64,000 nucleotides of DNA from Batkoa obscura (GCA_030770535.1 JASVEC010000069.1:1-64000), one strand, 5' to 3'. Numbered from the stretch's first letter, positions 1 to 12,234 are shown. Notes: generated from the letters alone by a model not told the origin. Numbers and translations are program-made.

Positions 1-160
1 AAATTACAAAGCTGATTTATTGAAAATGATTACTTCTCAACAAAAAAATGATTGATTGGACTTTTGGATTAAGGTAATAACAAGAGCAACTAAAATCTTA
101 TGGATAACACTAATAAATATAGTGCGGTATTAGCCACCTTCTTTAGGTTTAATATATAGA

Positions 161-1063
161 GGCCAGCAATTTTTATTATATATGCCAAGCTACCCTCAAG
201 ATTCTAGAACAAAAGTAAAAAAGAAGTTAATAATAAACCAAGTAATTAAACAATAAACTAGATAGAAAGTCCCTCTAAGTATGGTATGGAGGAATGAAGA
301 TTTGAGGTTAACGTGTGAAGATGATACAAAAATTCAGGCTTATATGATTATAGTAGACATTATAGATGGGCATCAGTCAAATTTGACTATTCTTTATTTC
401 CATGCTAACGCAGAGTAATTTGGGCCATCGATTACCTATTGCTTCTAGATTGCATACTATGTTGAATTGTAATATTTTTGATGGTTTCGTATAGAGGGTA
501 ATATTATAAAGAGCATGATAACAAAATAATATTTTATTAATAGATATGGTAAAAGTGAAGGGGAACCTGAAGAAGAAGGAATAAAATTAATCTCTCAAGC
601 AGCATTGGATTACATTTTAAATAATGATAGATTAAAAGATAACAAAATCATAGTTTATGGGCAAAGTATTGGAGGGGCAGTAGCAATTGCTCTAGCGGAA
701 AAAAAACAAAAGAAAATTGACGGCATTATTATTGAAAATACGTTTTTAAGTTTAAGCAAGTTGGTAGAAACTTTAGTACCACCCATTGGCGGTAGCATTG
801 TATCATATTTATTAAATCAAACTTGGGATAGTGAGAGTTCAATAATAAATTTAAAGCACCTTCCCATTTTATTTTTGGTGGGTGAAAAAGACCAATTAAT
901 TAATCCAACACATATGGAAAAATTATTTGAGTTAGCATCTGTGGATTCAACCTGTGCTAAGTCTTTTGTTGTAATTAAAGATGGTACCCACAATGATACT
1001 TGTATTTTTCCTACCTATTACCGTGCTATAAAAGAGTTTATTACAAGGAATCGACTAATCTAA
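161..1063 (+). pseudogene. Bem46/ABHD13-like alpha/beta hydrolase, frame broken in the 5' half
   Basis: Serine hydrolase-fold protein of the Bem46/ABHD13 family, which is usually membrane-anchored. The intact 3' part (605-1063, 152 codons) has the nucleophile elbow GQSIGG, ENTFLS, the acid-loop segment GEKDQLI and the histidine segment DGTHNDT, so all three catalytic positions are present. Upstream, matching pieces lie in shifting frames: LLYMPSYPQ near 175, EDLRLTCEDDTKIQAYMI near 300, LYFHANA near 395, NLGHRLPIAS near 420 and VSYRG near 485. A 46-nt intron (498-543, GT..TAG) joins RG to YGKSEGEP. About three single-base frame changes separate these pieces, so this is either a young pseudogene or a locus with uncorrected indels. 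The stop lies 6 bp from that of the convergent J-domain gene. The 5' end is not defined. Confidence 0.75.
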
Positions 1064-1069
1064 TCTTAT

Positions 1070-1686
1070 CTAATCTTTCTTTCTCTTGAAATATTCTTGT
1101 ACAAATAATTCAATTCGTTTCTTTGAACCTAATAGGTTGGCTATTTCAACTACTTTATAATAATTTAAAGCAGACAACTCAAAGTGTTTCTCTCGCATGG
1201 CAGTCACTGATTTATGCTTACTCCTGAACCTCAAGTATTGAATAAATAAACCAAAAAAGCAAGCTAGTAATATCATCACAACTATTGTCTCATTTTTACC
1301 ATAAATCAATGGATTTTTTTCCTCTTGTAAACCCAGTTTTATGAGGACCTGCCGCGATACACAGTATAATAAGGTTCTCTTTTACTACTTTGATAACTTT
1401 TATTCTCTAAATTTGAATGTTTACGTAAATATTGATAAGCTTGAATCACGAGTACTAAATCATCATTATTCTTATCCTTATTAGTTGAATGAGTATGGTT
1501 TCTATCTGGGTGAAATTTCAAACATAATTCTAAATACTTTTTTTTAATTTCAATTAATGAACTGCCTTTCGATACTCCTAATATCTCATGTGGATCACCA
1601 AGTTTTCTATCCCAATACTCTATTTTAATCGGCTTACTTGTACTGAATAACCTTGCGTTTAGTTTGATTATTTGAATCAGCTTCAT
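1070..1686 (-). CDS. Small mitochondrial-type J-domain protein with a C-terminal membrane segment; apparent frame change
   Basis: J-domain co-chaperone that would stimulate an Hsp70. The first frame (1686-1339, 115 codons) starts MKLIQIIKLNARLFSTSKP, a basic presequence-like N-terminus. It then has a J domain at about residues 30-90, with HEILGVSKGS, the diagnostic HPD in KFHPDRNH and the final helix VIQAYQYLRKH. A second frame (to 1070) carries the hydrophobic stretch VVMILLACFFGLFIQYLRF followed by a basic helix. J domain plus membrane helix is the layout of DNAJC4/DNAJC30-like mitochondrial proteins. The two frames are offset near 1310-1350, where there is a run of A residues and no convincing intron. 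This is therefore one gene with an indel (real or assembly error), or a truncated protein. It converges on the Bem46-like locus with only 6 bp between the stops. Confidence 0.6.
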
Positions 1687-2841
1687 TGTTAAAAATTATA
1701 TAGTATAAAAGTTCTATTTGTTATTAAAAGGAATAAAAACAAGTTACAGACAACTTGATGCTATTGGCTGGAGTCAATTCATTTTTTTAATAAAATCGAG
1801 CATTTTTATTGCAAGTAACATTTATTTTTTAAAGCATTTGAACTTTTAAAATTGCACTAGCTCATAAACTAAAGCTATTTTAATATTAGAATTTATAGTA
1901 TAATAATGTGATGATCAGACTTGAAGATATAACAATCATCCTATTGCTATAAAATTAAGATAGTTCAACAATACTTAAACATCAGAGTTTGATTTAATCA
2001 ATTTTATCGAACTTCCGACAGTTATTTTTAATAGTCGTAAGCGTCATATTAATAGTTTAATTATCTTCAAGATAAAAAGAGAAAGACCTATAAATTGAAA
2101 TTATTTATACCAGTGTAGATTATTGTCTAATATACTTTTATTAGTAAAATAGTAATATAATAAAGCTATTTTTATATATTATGTTTTGTCCTTTTTTCTT
2201 GGCAGTTATTATTAAATTGAATTCTATCTTAATGAGATCATTATTAAGCCTTAGATTGATAATTTAAACTAAAAATAAGATAAAGTGAAAACTCCAAAAC
2301 TTATTTAAAATTATTCTCTAATTCTTTATTTTGCTATTTTAGATATTTAAGTTTGAATTTTAAAAATTAAAAAAAGGAATGTAAATAAATTTAACTCTAA
2401 ATAGTGATATAAATAAGGTCAAGTAAATAAAATTAAGTTTATGTAATAAGAATATCAAGCCTAATAAAGTATAATGAATAAATGATTAAAGGCCTATTGT
2501 CCAACCTTTAACAACTTGATAATGACAATTCTGTTTATAAACAAAAGATCAAATTTTCTAAACAAAATTAACTGAAAAGCAACACAACACTAGTTACCAA
2601 TTAAATCTTGAATTAACTGGTTAAATTAGGTTTTTAATGAGGCATGTATCTAATTTACGTTAAGCGATTAATAAATACAGAGTATTACGATTAACTCTAA
2701 ATAGTAATTAAAGTAACCGCTTAACTAGAATAAATCCACTATAAATATCAAAAAATAAAAACAAAAATAAGTTATCTTAAACTTCATTTTATTCATTAAT
2801 TCATAGATATTTAATTCATTTTTAAAAGCATTTTATTCATC
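1687..2841. other. Intergenic, AT-rich
   Basis: About 1.15 kb between two divergently transcribed genes. Stops are frequent in all frames. I see no conserved coding pieces, RNA gene or repeat beyond A/T runs. The last 100 bases, with long T- and A-rich tracts, presumably hold the promoter of the Ecm33-like gene. Confidence 0.6.
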
Positions 2842-3795
2842 ATGTTCAAATCTTTATTCATCTGTATTGCTCTTTCTACTTCTTTAGTTGTCTCTCAATG
2901 TGACAATATTAGCATTCAATCCACTGGCGATGTTTCTAAAGCCAGCGGATGTACCAAAGCCAACAGTGTTTTCATTACCGGTGAAGGTTTAGGGGATATT
3001 AGCCTTGACAGCTTACAAAGCGTTAGTGACACCATTAAAATTACCGGTACTTCCACCTTAACAAAAGTATCCATGAAAAAATTAGAATCCGCTAAAAACA
3101 TTGAAATTGATAACAATTCAGGATTAAACTTGGTTACTTTATCTAGTTTATCTGGGCTACAAGGGTATATCTTTTTATCTGGTAATTCAAAGACTTTAAG
3201 CTTTTCAGCTCCAAAGTTGTCCACTATCGCTGGTAATGGTACTATTTCAGATGTAGGTACCATAGATATCTCAGGATTAAAGAGTATCAAAAATGCCCTT
3301 AGTTTTTCTGATAATTCATTCAAAAACGTTAGCTTACCCAACTTAAGCGAAGTATCTCAATCCCTTTCTTTCAATTCCAATGATCAAGTAAGCTCAATTA
3401 AACTTGATAAATTAGAAACCATTGGTGGAGCTTTATTAATTGCCAACAACACTAATTTAAAATCCGCTGAATTCCCAAATCTTTCAAGTGTCAATGGTGC
3501 CCTTGATGTTAACGGTAATATTAGTAAATTAGACTTACCAGTTCTTAATGAAGTCAAAGGTAATGCTGATATCCAATCTGGAGCTAAAGACTTAAGTTGT
3601 GATAATCTTAATCGTTTACAAGCTGTTGTTGCTGGTAAATTTAACTGTAATGCAGGATCTTCTACCAACTCCACCAAAAATAATACCAAATCAACTTCCA
3701 GTAAAGGAAATAACTCCTCAGATGCTTTCACCATTCAATTATCGTATACTTTCTTTGCTGCTTCAGCTTTAACTTTATTTTCATTCATCAATTAA
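2842..3795 (+). CDS. Ecm33-like GPI-anchored cell wall protein
   Basis: Predicted secreted, GPI-anchored protein of the Ecm33/Sps2 group, which supports cell wall integrity in fungi. It has 317 aa in a single exon. The N-terminal signal peptide is MFKSLFICIALSTSLVVSQC. It is followed by repeated beta-strand units typical of the family's receptor L-like fold (SLDSLQSVSDTIKI, LSSLSGLQGYIFLSG, LPNLSEVSQSLSF, FPNLSSVNGALDV). A cysteine pair near SCDNLN/FNCNAG closes the fold. A Ser/Thr/Asn-rich spacer (about residues 268-292) leads to a hydrophobic C-terminus ending FFAASALTLFSFIN, consistent with GPI attachment at an upstream small residue such as NNSSDA. Yeast relatives are longer (about 430 aa), so this is a compact form. 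The ATG at 2842 is the only one giving a signal peptide. Confidence 0.85.
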   Translation: MFKSLFICIALSTSLVVSQCDNISIQSTGDVSKASGCTKANSVFITGEGLGDISLDSLQSVSDTIKITGTSTLTKVSMKKLESAKNIEIDNNSGLNLVTLSSLSGLQGYIFLSGNSKTLSFSAPKLSTIAGNGTISDVGTIDISGLKSIKNALSFSDNSFKNVSLPNLSEVSQSLSFNSNDQVSSIKLDKLETIGGALLIANNTNLKSAEFPNLSSVNGALDVNGNISKLDLPVLNEVKGNADIQSGAKDLSCDNLNRLQAVVAGKFNCNAGSSTNSTKNNTKSTSSKGNNSSDAFTIQLSYTFFAASALTLFSFIN

Positions 3796-4088
3796 CTTTT
3801 ATTAAATTTGCATTATTTTTATTTTTATTTTATTGTTTTAAATCTATAATTTGTATCATTATTCATATTTATCAAATGTATATAAACAATTAATAGGATA
3901 GTAGTCAATATATGTAATTCCTCAAATAATTGATTAGCATTATTGTTAGATTATGTGCTGCAATATTTATGACTTTTTGTTTTTTTAGTAAAAATAATAG
4001 CCTATAACGACAATATTAATTATAAACTAACGGTTAAGTTTAAAACATAAGCTCAAATTTCAACAATAAAAATACTACTTATGTTTTT

Positions 4089-5098
4089 TTACTGTTTAAG
4101 ATTCTTAGAAAATAAGCTACTCCCAAGACAAAAACTCTGCCTTTGATGATAATCCAAAATTTTAAGCTGACCAAAATATTCAAATTGCCCATTTGGGTAA
4201 ATAGCACGTGTAAACTCATCTGTAATTTCCAAAGCAGCCAAATGTCCGCCTCTAAAATAGGAAGAAATACCAACATCAATAAGTATAATGCGATTATTAC
4301 AACGAGCTGTAATTCGGTTTTTTTTTTGAATAGTATGTCCTATGACCATACGTTTTGCTTCTAAACGATTTAAAACTTCAGTTAACTTAGGACACATTTC
4401 ATCTTCTGACTCCTTGGAATAGCCACGATACCATAGAGGTCCATCCCCTTTTTGCGTAAAAATAGCTCGCTTGCGTAGCTGTTTAGGATTATCTAATAAA
4501 AGATGATGTCGAGCTTTTTTATTTAAATCATCCACTTTTTTTGTAGACCAGTTTAAATTGATACCACCATGACAAAATACAGTATCACGAACTTTGATAG
4601 CAATCGTAAGGTTTCTCAAATACTGCCCAATAACTCCATCCTTACTAAGCGCTTTCTTACGCTCGTTTAAAGAGCCAAAGTTAGAAATATCTTTTTCAGA
4701 TACATATTTATAGTTTTCAGCTAAATTCATTATCTCGTGATTACCTAATAGTGGGATAAATAACCCTCCTTTTGTTTTTGCTTCTGAGCGAAGGTTTATA
4801 AAATAATTGTATAACTTTTTTGCGTCTGGGCCTCGGTCAGTTACATCCCCCTGAATTGAAGTTTAATTTTGATATCAAATAAAATATTGTAACTTACTGT
4901 CTGTATCAAAGTGGTATAATTACCACCAATCCATTGGTAATGATGGTTAATTACTTTAGTCATCCTTAATATTTTAATTAGATGATTATAGTCCCCGTGG
5001 AGGTCACCTACAACTATTATTCGTTGTTTATGAGAATGACATCCTATTTTATAGTTTGAATGAAATAGAATTACAAAAATCAAAATAATTAAATTCAT
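4089..5098 (-). CDS. Secreted calcineurin-like (Shewanella-type) metallophosphatase, copy 1, two exons
   Basis: Predicted extracytoplasmic metallophosphatase of the Shewanella-like branch of the PPP family, about 320 aa. Exons are 5098-4898 and 4850-4089, with a 47-nt intron (4897-4851, GTAAGT..TTCAG) between IQT and GDV. The di-metal motifs are all present: GDLHGDY, GDVTDRGPD, GNHE, VFCHGG and GHT. The ATG at 5098 is preferred because MNLIILIFVILF.. gives a signal peptide like those of its paralogues; an in-frame ATG at 5182 would bury it. This is the most diverged of five copies in the window. It has a C-terminal extension of about 17 residues (LDYHQRQSFCLGSS..) that the 302-aa copies lack. 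The substrate is unknown, and bacterial/plant relatives often act on phosphotyrosine. Confidence 0.85.
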
Positions 5099-5182
5099 AC
5101 TTAAAAGATATAAAAGTAAATTAACAGTTTTTTCCGCCTGTACTATTTGACCCCTTCCTAATTTGGTAGCCTTCACTAACAT

Positions 5183-6124
5183 TTTCTACAAATATTTTTT
5201 TGTAGTGATTATTAATATTTGATGATAATTCAATACTTTGATTATATTATAACCACATAAATTAGCACATTTGTTGTTGTTTAACCTTTATAATATCTGG
5301 TCTCGACTTAAAAGTATAGTAATTTGATAATCTTATAATTTGATTTATGTTTATATAGAATGTTTTGAGTAAAACAATATTGTTTGTTAATATCATCAAA
5401 GCCGGTAGACTTATATTGTGGTTACTCTTAAATTAATTTCTATTACTTATTTAACTCGTCATATGTAGTGTTTGTTCGTTTGATAATTTCATAACATTAT
5501 ATATTTAGCACATGTGGACGCATCTTTGGCTTCACTTTATTTTCACTTTTTATGCTTAATCCTTTGAGTACTGAATGTCTCAAAAAAATTATATTTGATC
5601 AGATCATGATTTCTAATCAATTTTGTGCTAATTAGGATAGTTTTCTTAAAACTCCAATACTCAAAGGACTACTTTTAATTCAAATCATGTGGCCCATGTT
5701 CGTCAATTTAATTTTGATCTAAAAGAAGTGGTGAGCACTGTTCATCCACGGTATTCAAGTGGCTAAAAATAGTACAAAACATTAATAAAAGTAATGATGA
5801 AAGCATAGTAACATGTTGAATCTACAAAGTTTATTTTAAAAATTATATGCTTAAGGCAGTGCTTATTACGACTAGTAGGAGTTACTAGAATGTATAGAAT
5901 TTAAAAATGAATAACGATATTTAATTGTATGAGCTGGAGTTAGTATACAACAGGAACATTATTCCATAAAATTGATAGCTATATTACCCAAATCTTAATA
6001 TGTATAGATAATTTCTTTAAGATTTGCTTAAATAAAATAAATGTTTTACTTTATACATTTACAAACAAATAATAGATAAAGTAGTATTTTAAATTATAAT
6101 AGACAATGTATTTTATTATAAAAA
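5183..6124. other. Intergenic with a weak inverted repeat
   Basis: No coding pieces recognised. A 14-nt arm at 5561-5574 (CCTTTGAGTACTGA) is matched in inverted orientation, with two mismatches, by 5654-5667. This gives a possible 107-bp foldback. It is unrelated in sequence to the TGGGGATGT element and could be chance in such AT-rich DNA. Confidence 0.35.
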
Positions 6125-8034
6125 TTAAAGATTGGCTACTTGTTCCCACAATTTGTAAGGGTTTAGTAAGCTTTCTTCAGTATAGAAAATTCTCTTTTTA
6201 GCTGGAATCCAAGTGAATTCTAAAGGTCTTGGACTTTTAGAATCCGAAGGTTCTGAATAAGCTTCTCTAGAAGTATAAGAAAGTGCAATTTTAAATGGTG
6301 GAAATTTAAGGGAGTCTGGGTGCCTAAAAGCCCAAATCGTTGTAATTCCCATAAAACATAAGTAAGAGAATAAACGGTGCCACCTGCCAACGAAGCTACT
6401 GTACCTTCTGTTTTTTTGTCGCCGCCAACTAATACAGTTTTCACACCATTAACTAATTGTAAATTGTTGCTAAATAAGGTACAAGTGGAATAACATACAC
6501 CATTGGAAATGATAGTAATATCTTCTGGTTTGTAAGGAGATTCATTGTTATTCTCCTTGATAAGATCAGCGAATGGGTTGGATGGACAATCGTCAAGAAA
6601 TAGTTGAGTGTAACTACCTTCACTACCACCACGTACAAATTTACGTCCTTTTAAAAATTCTTCAGGACTACTAAAGTAAGTACCATCCAATTTTAACCAA
6701 GATTGAGGATCATGAAAACCTCCAGTGCCATTACTTGCCTTAACTAACGCATTAAAAATAGGACTCATTCTTTGATCGGTTCTAAAATATAATGGATTCG
6801 ATTTTGGGAAAAAGTACTCAGCTAACCAATATCCAAGACATATAATACCTCCTCCGTTATTACTTACATCAATTAATACTTTACTTACTTTCTTTTCTTT
6901 AAATGCTTTTAAGGCTGAAATAGTCTCATTAACAAAATAACTAACTCCTGCAGGCGCAAAAGTAGGCAAGTTCAATAAAGCAGTATCCTCTTTAATTAAA
7001 TAACTTTGTACAAAAAAACCCTTAGTTAATGGATCATTAAGTCCTGTGCTACTTTTGGATAATGGAAGTTCCTGGTCAATTTTAGTTTCAATAACTTGCT
7101 TGACTTGTTGTCTTAATAACTCTGGTCTTTCAACATCTTTATTTTCTTCATTAAATGGAGAACTTTGACGTTCACTAGGATTAACTGAGCAATTAGCCTT
7201 GTAATAACTAGCAGTATCATTATAGCCAGTTGGCCCAGTAACAAGATAAGGCACTTTAACCCTTTCTTCATCATTACCAACTAAAAAAGTATAGCTTACT
7301 TCGCCTTTTTCAGGTACAATAGCTGAAACAGTGTGAGCCCCATAAGTAACACCCCAAGTACCAAAGGAATTAATGGGTTTAGCTAAAGCTAAATTTAATC
7401 TTGAATTACTATCTCTTGAACCAGCAATATTCTTATCAGCATACATTTGAAGGTAATCCAATGGTAATTGACCATTAATTAAATTGATTTTTTTACCAAG
7501 GTATTTAGTAACATTGACACCTTTACTTAACCAATATTCTTGATAAGCAGGAGGGAATTTAACATTGGACAAAACTTTAACAATTTGATTACCATCCTCA
7601 TCATGATAAGTAAATAGTGGAAATGGTTGACGAAAGGTAAAGAAGTAAACACAAGCAGCAGCATAAACGGTATGACCATCATGTAAAGAATTAAATAAAT
7701 TGATAATATCACGATGGAATGGAACTTCTTTTTGATGCTTTTTTTGACGAATTTCATCTAATCCTTTAATAATATTTACATTACTAGAGATCTTTTTCTC
7801 AGGTGAATCTTTTGCTATATCTAAAAAAGCATAAAATTCAGCTTCTTTTTTAAGTAGATCAATGTGCTCTTCAGCTTTCTTAGAATCTAAATCAATATTA
7901 TTTAAACATGCTAATGTCTCTTCATATGTAAAGATGGGCTTCTTGGAAATTGTAGCACATGGATCTTCTCTTATATCAGCTGCGTTGGACACTAATACTA
8001 AAGCGAAGAAAGAGATAAGATTTAAAAGTTTCAT
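6125..8034 (-). CDS. Secreted S41-family peptidase (tail-specific protease-like); C-terminal frame change
   Basis: Predicted secreted serine peptidase of family S41. The main frame (8034-6220, 604 codons) starts with the signal peptide MKLLNLISFFALVLVSNA. It carries a non-catalytic N-terminal region (HDGHTVYAAACVYFF), then the S41 core: LIDVSNNGGG (oxyanion/substrate loop) and SNGVCYSTCTLF, where the Ser after CY is the likely nucleophile. Near 6300 the frame differs from the paralogue at 39911. That locus continues as FKIALSY..IPAKKK..REQVANL, and the same ending is found here in the neighbouring frame (PFKIALSYTSREAY to EQVANL, stop at 6125-6127). One missing base would explain this, either as a recent mutation or an assembly error, so the native protein is probably about 635 aa. 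The gene sits between phosphatase copies 1 and 2. Confidence 0.8.
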
Positions 8035-9006
8035 TATTTATAATTTGAAAGCTAACTTTTAATTTAATCTATAACTTAATTAGTAGCTTTTTATACTATA
8101 AATTTTTAGTATGGATTTTAAATATTTTATTTATTTGAATTTATCTTGTATTTATTTTGGATTTATTTTTATCATATTATTTCTTATTCATTCACCTGAT
8201 GTTACTACTGACAAGTTCCATGCATTCAACTGTAAGCTGAATTTACTAAATTAAAATTCATATTAGTTGTTTCGAAAATATCACATCAAAAATCAGGGAT
8301 AAAGTTTAAAATTTTGAATTGGAACTATTAATTATAAGATCATATTAACATGAAATAAGTCAACTTTTATCAATAATGGTAAAATTTTGATTTATAGTTC
8401 AGATAAATTTAGAATAATTCAGAAATCATATTATATTTGTTATCACTTAGATGCATATTCTTTTTGTTTTATTAACTCATCTTACTTTCTTTATGTTAGA
8501 ATTGAATATACTTTCTTAGTTTATTTTGGATTTAATTACAATTGTTTTGTTCTTTACTCAATTACGAAATAAGGATTGTTAATTAGATTATAGCTTTTGA
8601 TTATTGTATTATGTATCTATTGCTATTTCTTGATTATTTTAATTATTTTAGATGTTATTTTAGGCAGATTTGTCATTCCTTTTTAGCTTGTGTTTTATAA
8701 GTAAAAGTATATATAGTTTTATATTAAGTTTTGAAGTAGACTTAATATTTAATCAAATAAAAATAAACTATAAGCATGTAGAAAAGTAATAAATTAGTTA
8801 AAATATTAAACAAAGAAAAATGAATAACTTCAATTTCAAATAACATTTGTTTAATCTAATAGACTTAGTAATGATTGAATTTATAAAAATTATTTTTTAT
8901 TTGAATTCTATTATCTTTGATTATAAAATATTTAATAGGAATGAACTCGTTTATTATCTTGATAGCTTGATAGCTTGATACGTATTTTAGAAAAATAAAG
9001 CTTATA

Positions 9007-9099
9007 TGTAGATGTATTTGTTTAAGAGTTTTATTAGCAATTATTCTACTCAAATAGCGCTTGAGAAATGAAAAAAGTCATAAAGTCAAAAAAAACTCA
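9007..9099 (-). mobile_element. Miniature inverted-repeat element, decayed copy
   Basis: About 93 bp flanked by TA on both sides (9005-9006 and 9100-9101). It keeps the core of the family (TTTAAGAGTTTTATTAGCAA, CTCAAATAGCGCTTGAG, AAGTCATAAAGTCAAAAA), but both terminal repeats are eroded. Confidence 0.7.
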
Positions 9100-9360
9100 T
9101 ATCATATTACCAGTTGATTGTCCTTAAGCTTATCTAAATTGATTTATTTTCGATTATTTCAAATTAATATAAATTTTATAATCTTAGTTTTCTATTGAAA
9201 TTTTAATAATTGATCATAGCTTTTAATATCAGATAAATTTGATATATTGTTTTTTATCAAGAGTGATTTAAAGAGTATTTTGAATCATGATTGTATTTTG
9301 AGTTCTATTTGGTTGAATTTGAAGCTTACTTTAAGATAACTCTATACTTATTAAATAATA

Positions 9361-9395
9361 ATAAGTTAGTAAGTTAATAAGTTAATAAGTTAAAA
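9361..9395. repeat. Short tandem repeat, AAGTTAAT-type units
   Basis: Four to five imperfect copies of AAGTTAAT/AAGTTAGT in a row, lying 3' of phosphatase copy 2. Confidence 0.6.
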
Positions 9396-9498
9396 CTGTT
9401 CATAATATTGTCTATTTGAAATCAATAAATCAGTCAATGATAATATTTAACTTATTAGCAAAAAACAATAAAATATAGAAAGTTAAAACATAATTTTA

Positions 9499-10459
9499 TT
9501 AATTTGAAATACTTTTAGGTGAATCAAAATACTCAAATTTACCATTTGGATAAACAGCACGTGTATAAGAATCTGTGAATTCTAACGCAGCTAAATGACC
9601 ACCATCATAATAGGAGGAAATAGCTACATCAATAAGTATAGCACGATTATTACAACGAGTCGTTATCTTATTATTCTTTTGGATAGTATGTCCCATTACC
9701 ATTCTTTTAGCACCTAAGTTATCTAATGCTTTAGTTAATTTAGAACAAATCTCATCTTCATCATCTTTAGCATAACCACGATACCAAAGTGGACCATCCC
9801 CTTTTTGAGTAAATATGCTCCGTTTACTTAATTGACTAGCAGAATCTAATAACAAATACTCATGGGATTCTTTATTCAAACCTTCCACTTTCTTTTTTGA
9901 CCAATCTAAATTGACACCACCATGGCAGAAGATAGTATCGTGGACTTTGGCAGTAACGTTAAGATTTCTCAAATATTGTCCAATGACACCCGATTTACTG
10001 AATTCTTCCTTACGCTTTTTTTCACTTCCAAAATTAGCTATATCTTCTTCGGATACATCTTTATAGTTCTCAGACAAATTCATGGTCTCATGATTACCCA
10101 GTAAGGGGATAAACAAACCACTTTTAGAGGCTGCATCTTGACGAAGTTCCATAAAATAATTATATATTTTTTTAGCATTGGGACCACGATCAGTTACATC
10201 TCCCTATATTAATAATGAACATTTAATCAAATTGACTTTATTTAAAGTGAATTACCGTTTGTATTAAAGTGGTACTATTTCCTCCAATCCATTTATTTTC
10301 TTCATTGATTATTTTGGTCATTTTTAATACCTTTAGCATATTTTCATAGTCTCCATGTAAATCACCTACCGCAACAACTCGATACTTAGAAGATTGACAT
10401 ACTACTAAGGAGTCGGAACCAAGTAAAAAGGCAGCAGCTAAAAGTGAAAGTAATTTCAT
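9499..10459 (-). CDS. Secreted Shewanella-type metallophosphatase, copy 2, two exons
   Basis: 302-aa secreted phosphatase. Exon 1 is 10459-10256 and exon 2 is 10203-9499, with a 52-nt intron (10255-10204, GT..ATAG) at the same codon boundary as in copies 1 and 5 (IQT|GDV). The signal peptide is MKLLSLLAAAFLLGSDSLVVC, followed by YRVVAVGDLHGDY. All PPP motifs are intact: GDVTDRGP, GNHE, FCHGG and MGHT. It is closest to copy 5 at 36528 (shared HLAALE and SASQLSKRSIFTQKGDG). A CACGAG-nn-CTCAA motif lies about 127 bp upstream, as in copies 4 and 5. The ATG at 10459 matches the paralogues. Confidence 0.9.
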
Positions 10460-10585
10460 AATAGAAAACAATCTGAAGTAAATAATTAATGAACAATCTC
10501 TTTATTTATTTATACATATTTTATATGCAGTATTAGAATTCTAATTTTGTACTTTTTTTTATCCTCTAATCGTTGAGTTTGAGTA

Positions 10586-10591
10586 CTCGTG
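10586..10591 (-). promoter_or_regulatory. Shared upstream motif CACGAGnnCTCAA (copy 2)
   Basis: Reads CACGAGTACTCAAACTCAA on the minus strand, extending left from 10591, about 127 bp before the start codon. The same word occurs 120-140 bp upstream of copies 4 and 5. A binding site is inferred from conservation only. Confidence 0.4.
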
Positions 10592-11213
10592 GAATTTTTC
10601 AAAATGTTATTCTGGAGTCATAATTTGATATTCGAGTTTTGTTAGTTTAAATTAGTAAATCATATTTATATAGTGTTAAATAAAAAAAGGTGAACTTATT
10701 CTTTACATTTGTTAATCCATGTGTTAGCTTGGATTGATACATAGTTTATCTTTTTAATTCATTCACTTATTGCTAATTTTGTTAGTTATAATTCCTGTAT
10801 TTTTTTTGTTTATAGCCTCCTCTCATGTATTATCTTTATCAAACTTTTTAGCCCGTGTTTTATATAATTTCAATCAAAAAACCTAATCAATTTTTATCAA
10901 TTTTTATCAATTTCATTAGTGAGAAAAACTGAACTTTTCTATCAGTGTAGTTTTTGTTAAAATTAGCCCAGTTCTTTTTGATTGAGATCTTGATTAAAAA
11001 AGGAGGGTTACAATTAGAAGATTTTAATAGTCAAGACACCTTTTACTGGAGTATAGAATTAAAGTTCCAATTTGAAGTTATTTAAATTCAAACTAGTGAG
11101 ATAAATCTATCATCTTGGTATGAAATAGATAATGTTTTAAAATATCTTTATTATTTTGATAAGAAAGTATATATACAGTTCCATTCTTTTGTTAAGCTAT
11201 TAAATTAACTACA

Positions 11214-11309
11214 TAGGGATGTTTTTTTGGTTTTATCACTTTTTCCATTTTTTAAGCGCTATTTGAGCGGAAAGATTATTGATAAAATTATTAAAAAGGT
11301 ACATCCCCA
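11214..11309 (+). mobile_element. Miniature inverted-repeat element
   Basis: 96 bp, ends TAGGGATGT and ACATCCCCA, central TTAAGCGCTATTTGAGCGG. A right-hand TA follows at 11310-11311; the left flank is CA, so the duplication is no longer perfect. Confidence 0.8.
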
Positions 11310-12234
11310 TACAAATTTCATAAATTTAAGTTTAAATCAAACTCAAATTTTAATAAATTAATATTGTATTTATATATAAAATGATATATTAGTTTAAAAA
11401 ATAATTCATGTTGTATGATTGAAGAGTTAAACACCAGTACCTCTAAGATCAAATCTGTATTCAATTGATCATATTATTAGAGTTTCGTAAACTTTTTAAA
11501 TTTATAAATCTCTTACACATCTTGAGCCCATGAGTTTTAAAAATTACTTAAATTTTTTAGTTATAAAATTTATAAATACTCTTATTATTTATAAACAAAA
11601 CATTCTACTGATTATAATAAATAAAGCGATCTAAGTTGCTTTAAACTTGCTAGTAATATTTATATTTATATATATAATTTAGTGATTATAAACTAGCACT
11701 TTTCAACATAACTCATCTTCTTTATTCCTCTCTTTCAATCTAATCCTTTCTCGTTTAATAAGAAGCTTTATTGAGATTAAAAACAAAATGGACATCATTT
11801 GGATTTAAGCAACCTATCAAATACAAGAAAAGTTTGAATTCTGATTTTACACAGTTGTAAAGCCTTTTCTAGATGATATGGATCCTAGAGTTCACTGACT
11901 TCAGTATCTATCCTTTTATTTTGATCAATAAAACACTCCGAAAACAAGATTTTCAAAAAGAAAACATATATCATAATTGACAAAATTAACATTATTACTA
12001 GAGTATTAGATTTAGTTAATATTTTTTCTAAAAAAATTATACTTAAGGCTATTCAACATGAATCTTATTAAATAAAGATATCTACTGAAAGAAAATGAAT
12101 CATTTTAAAAAAGGTAACTTCATTTCGTAACAATGCACTAACAGAACTATATTCTTAACTATTTTGAACTTACAATTCAAAATAGTCATCTGTATACCAT
12201 AGAGCTTTAGAGGTGGCTTAAATAAATTAACATA

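Larger units (their letters stand above)
8035..9498. other. Intergenic with one decayed miniature element and short tandem repeats
   Basis: No coding pieces recognised; a short open frame at 8387-8572 has no recognisable motif. The stretch contains a decayed TGGGGATGT-type element (9007-9099), three tandem copies of GATAGCTT-like units near 8957-8981 and an AAGTTAAT-type tandem repeat near 9361-9395. Confidence 0.6.

Noticed and set aside
2916-3734. Long minus-strand open frames opposite the Ecm33-like gene.
   Set aside because: They are antisense shadows of a gene with clear signal peptide, repeats and GPI tail, and have no recognisable protein features.
5561-5667. A second miniature inverted-repeat family.
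   Set aside because: There is only one copy, with 14-nt arms, two mismatches and no target duplication.
8387-8572. A 61-codon open frame between the S41 and phosphatase genes.
   Set aside because: Its composition is Tyr/Phe/Ile-rich as expected from random AT-rich DNA. No motif, splice continuation or paralogue is visible.
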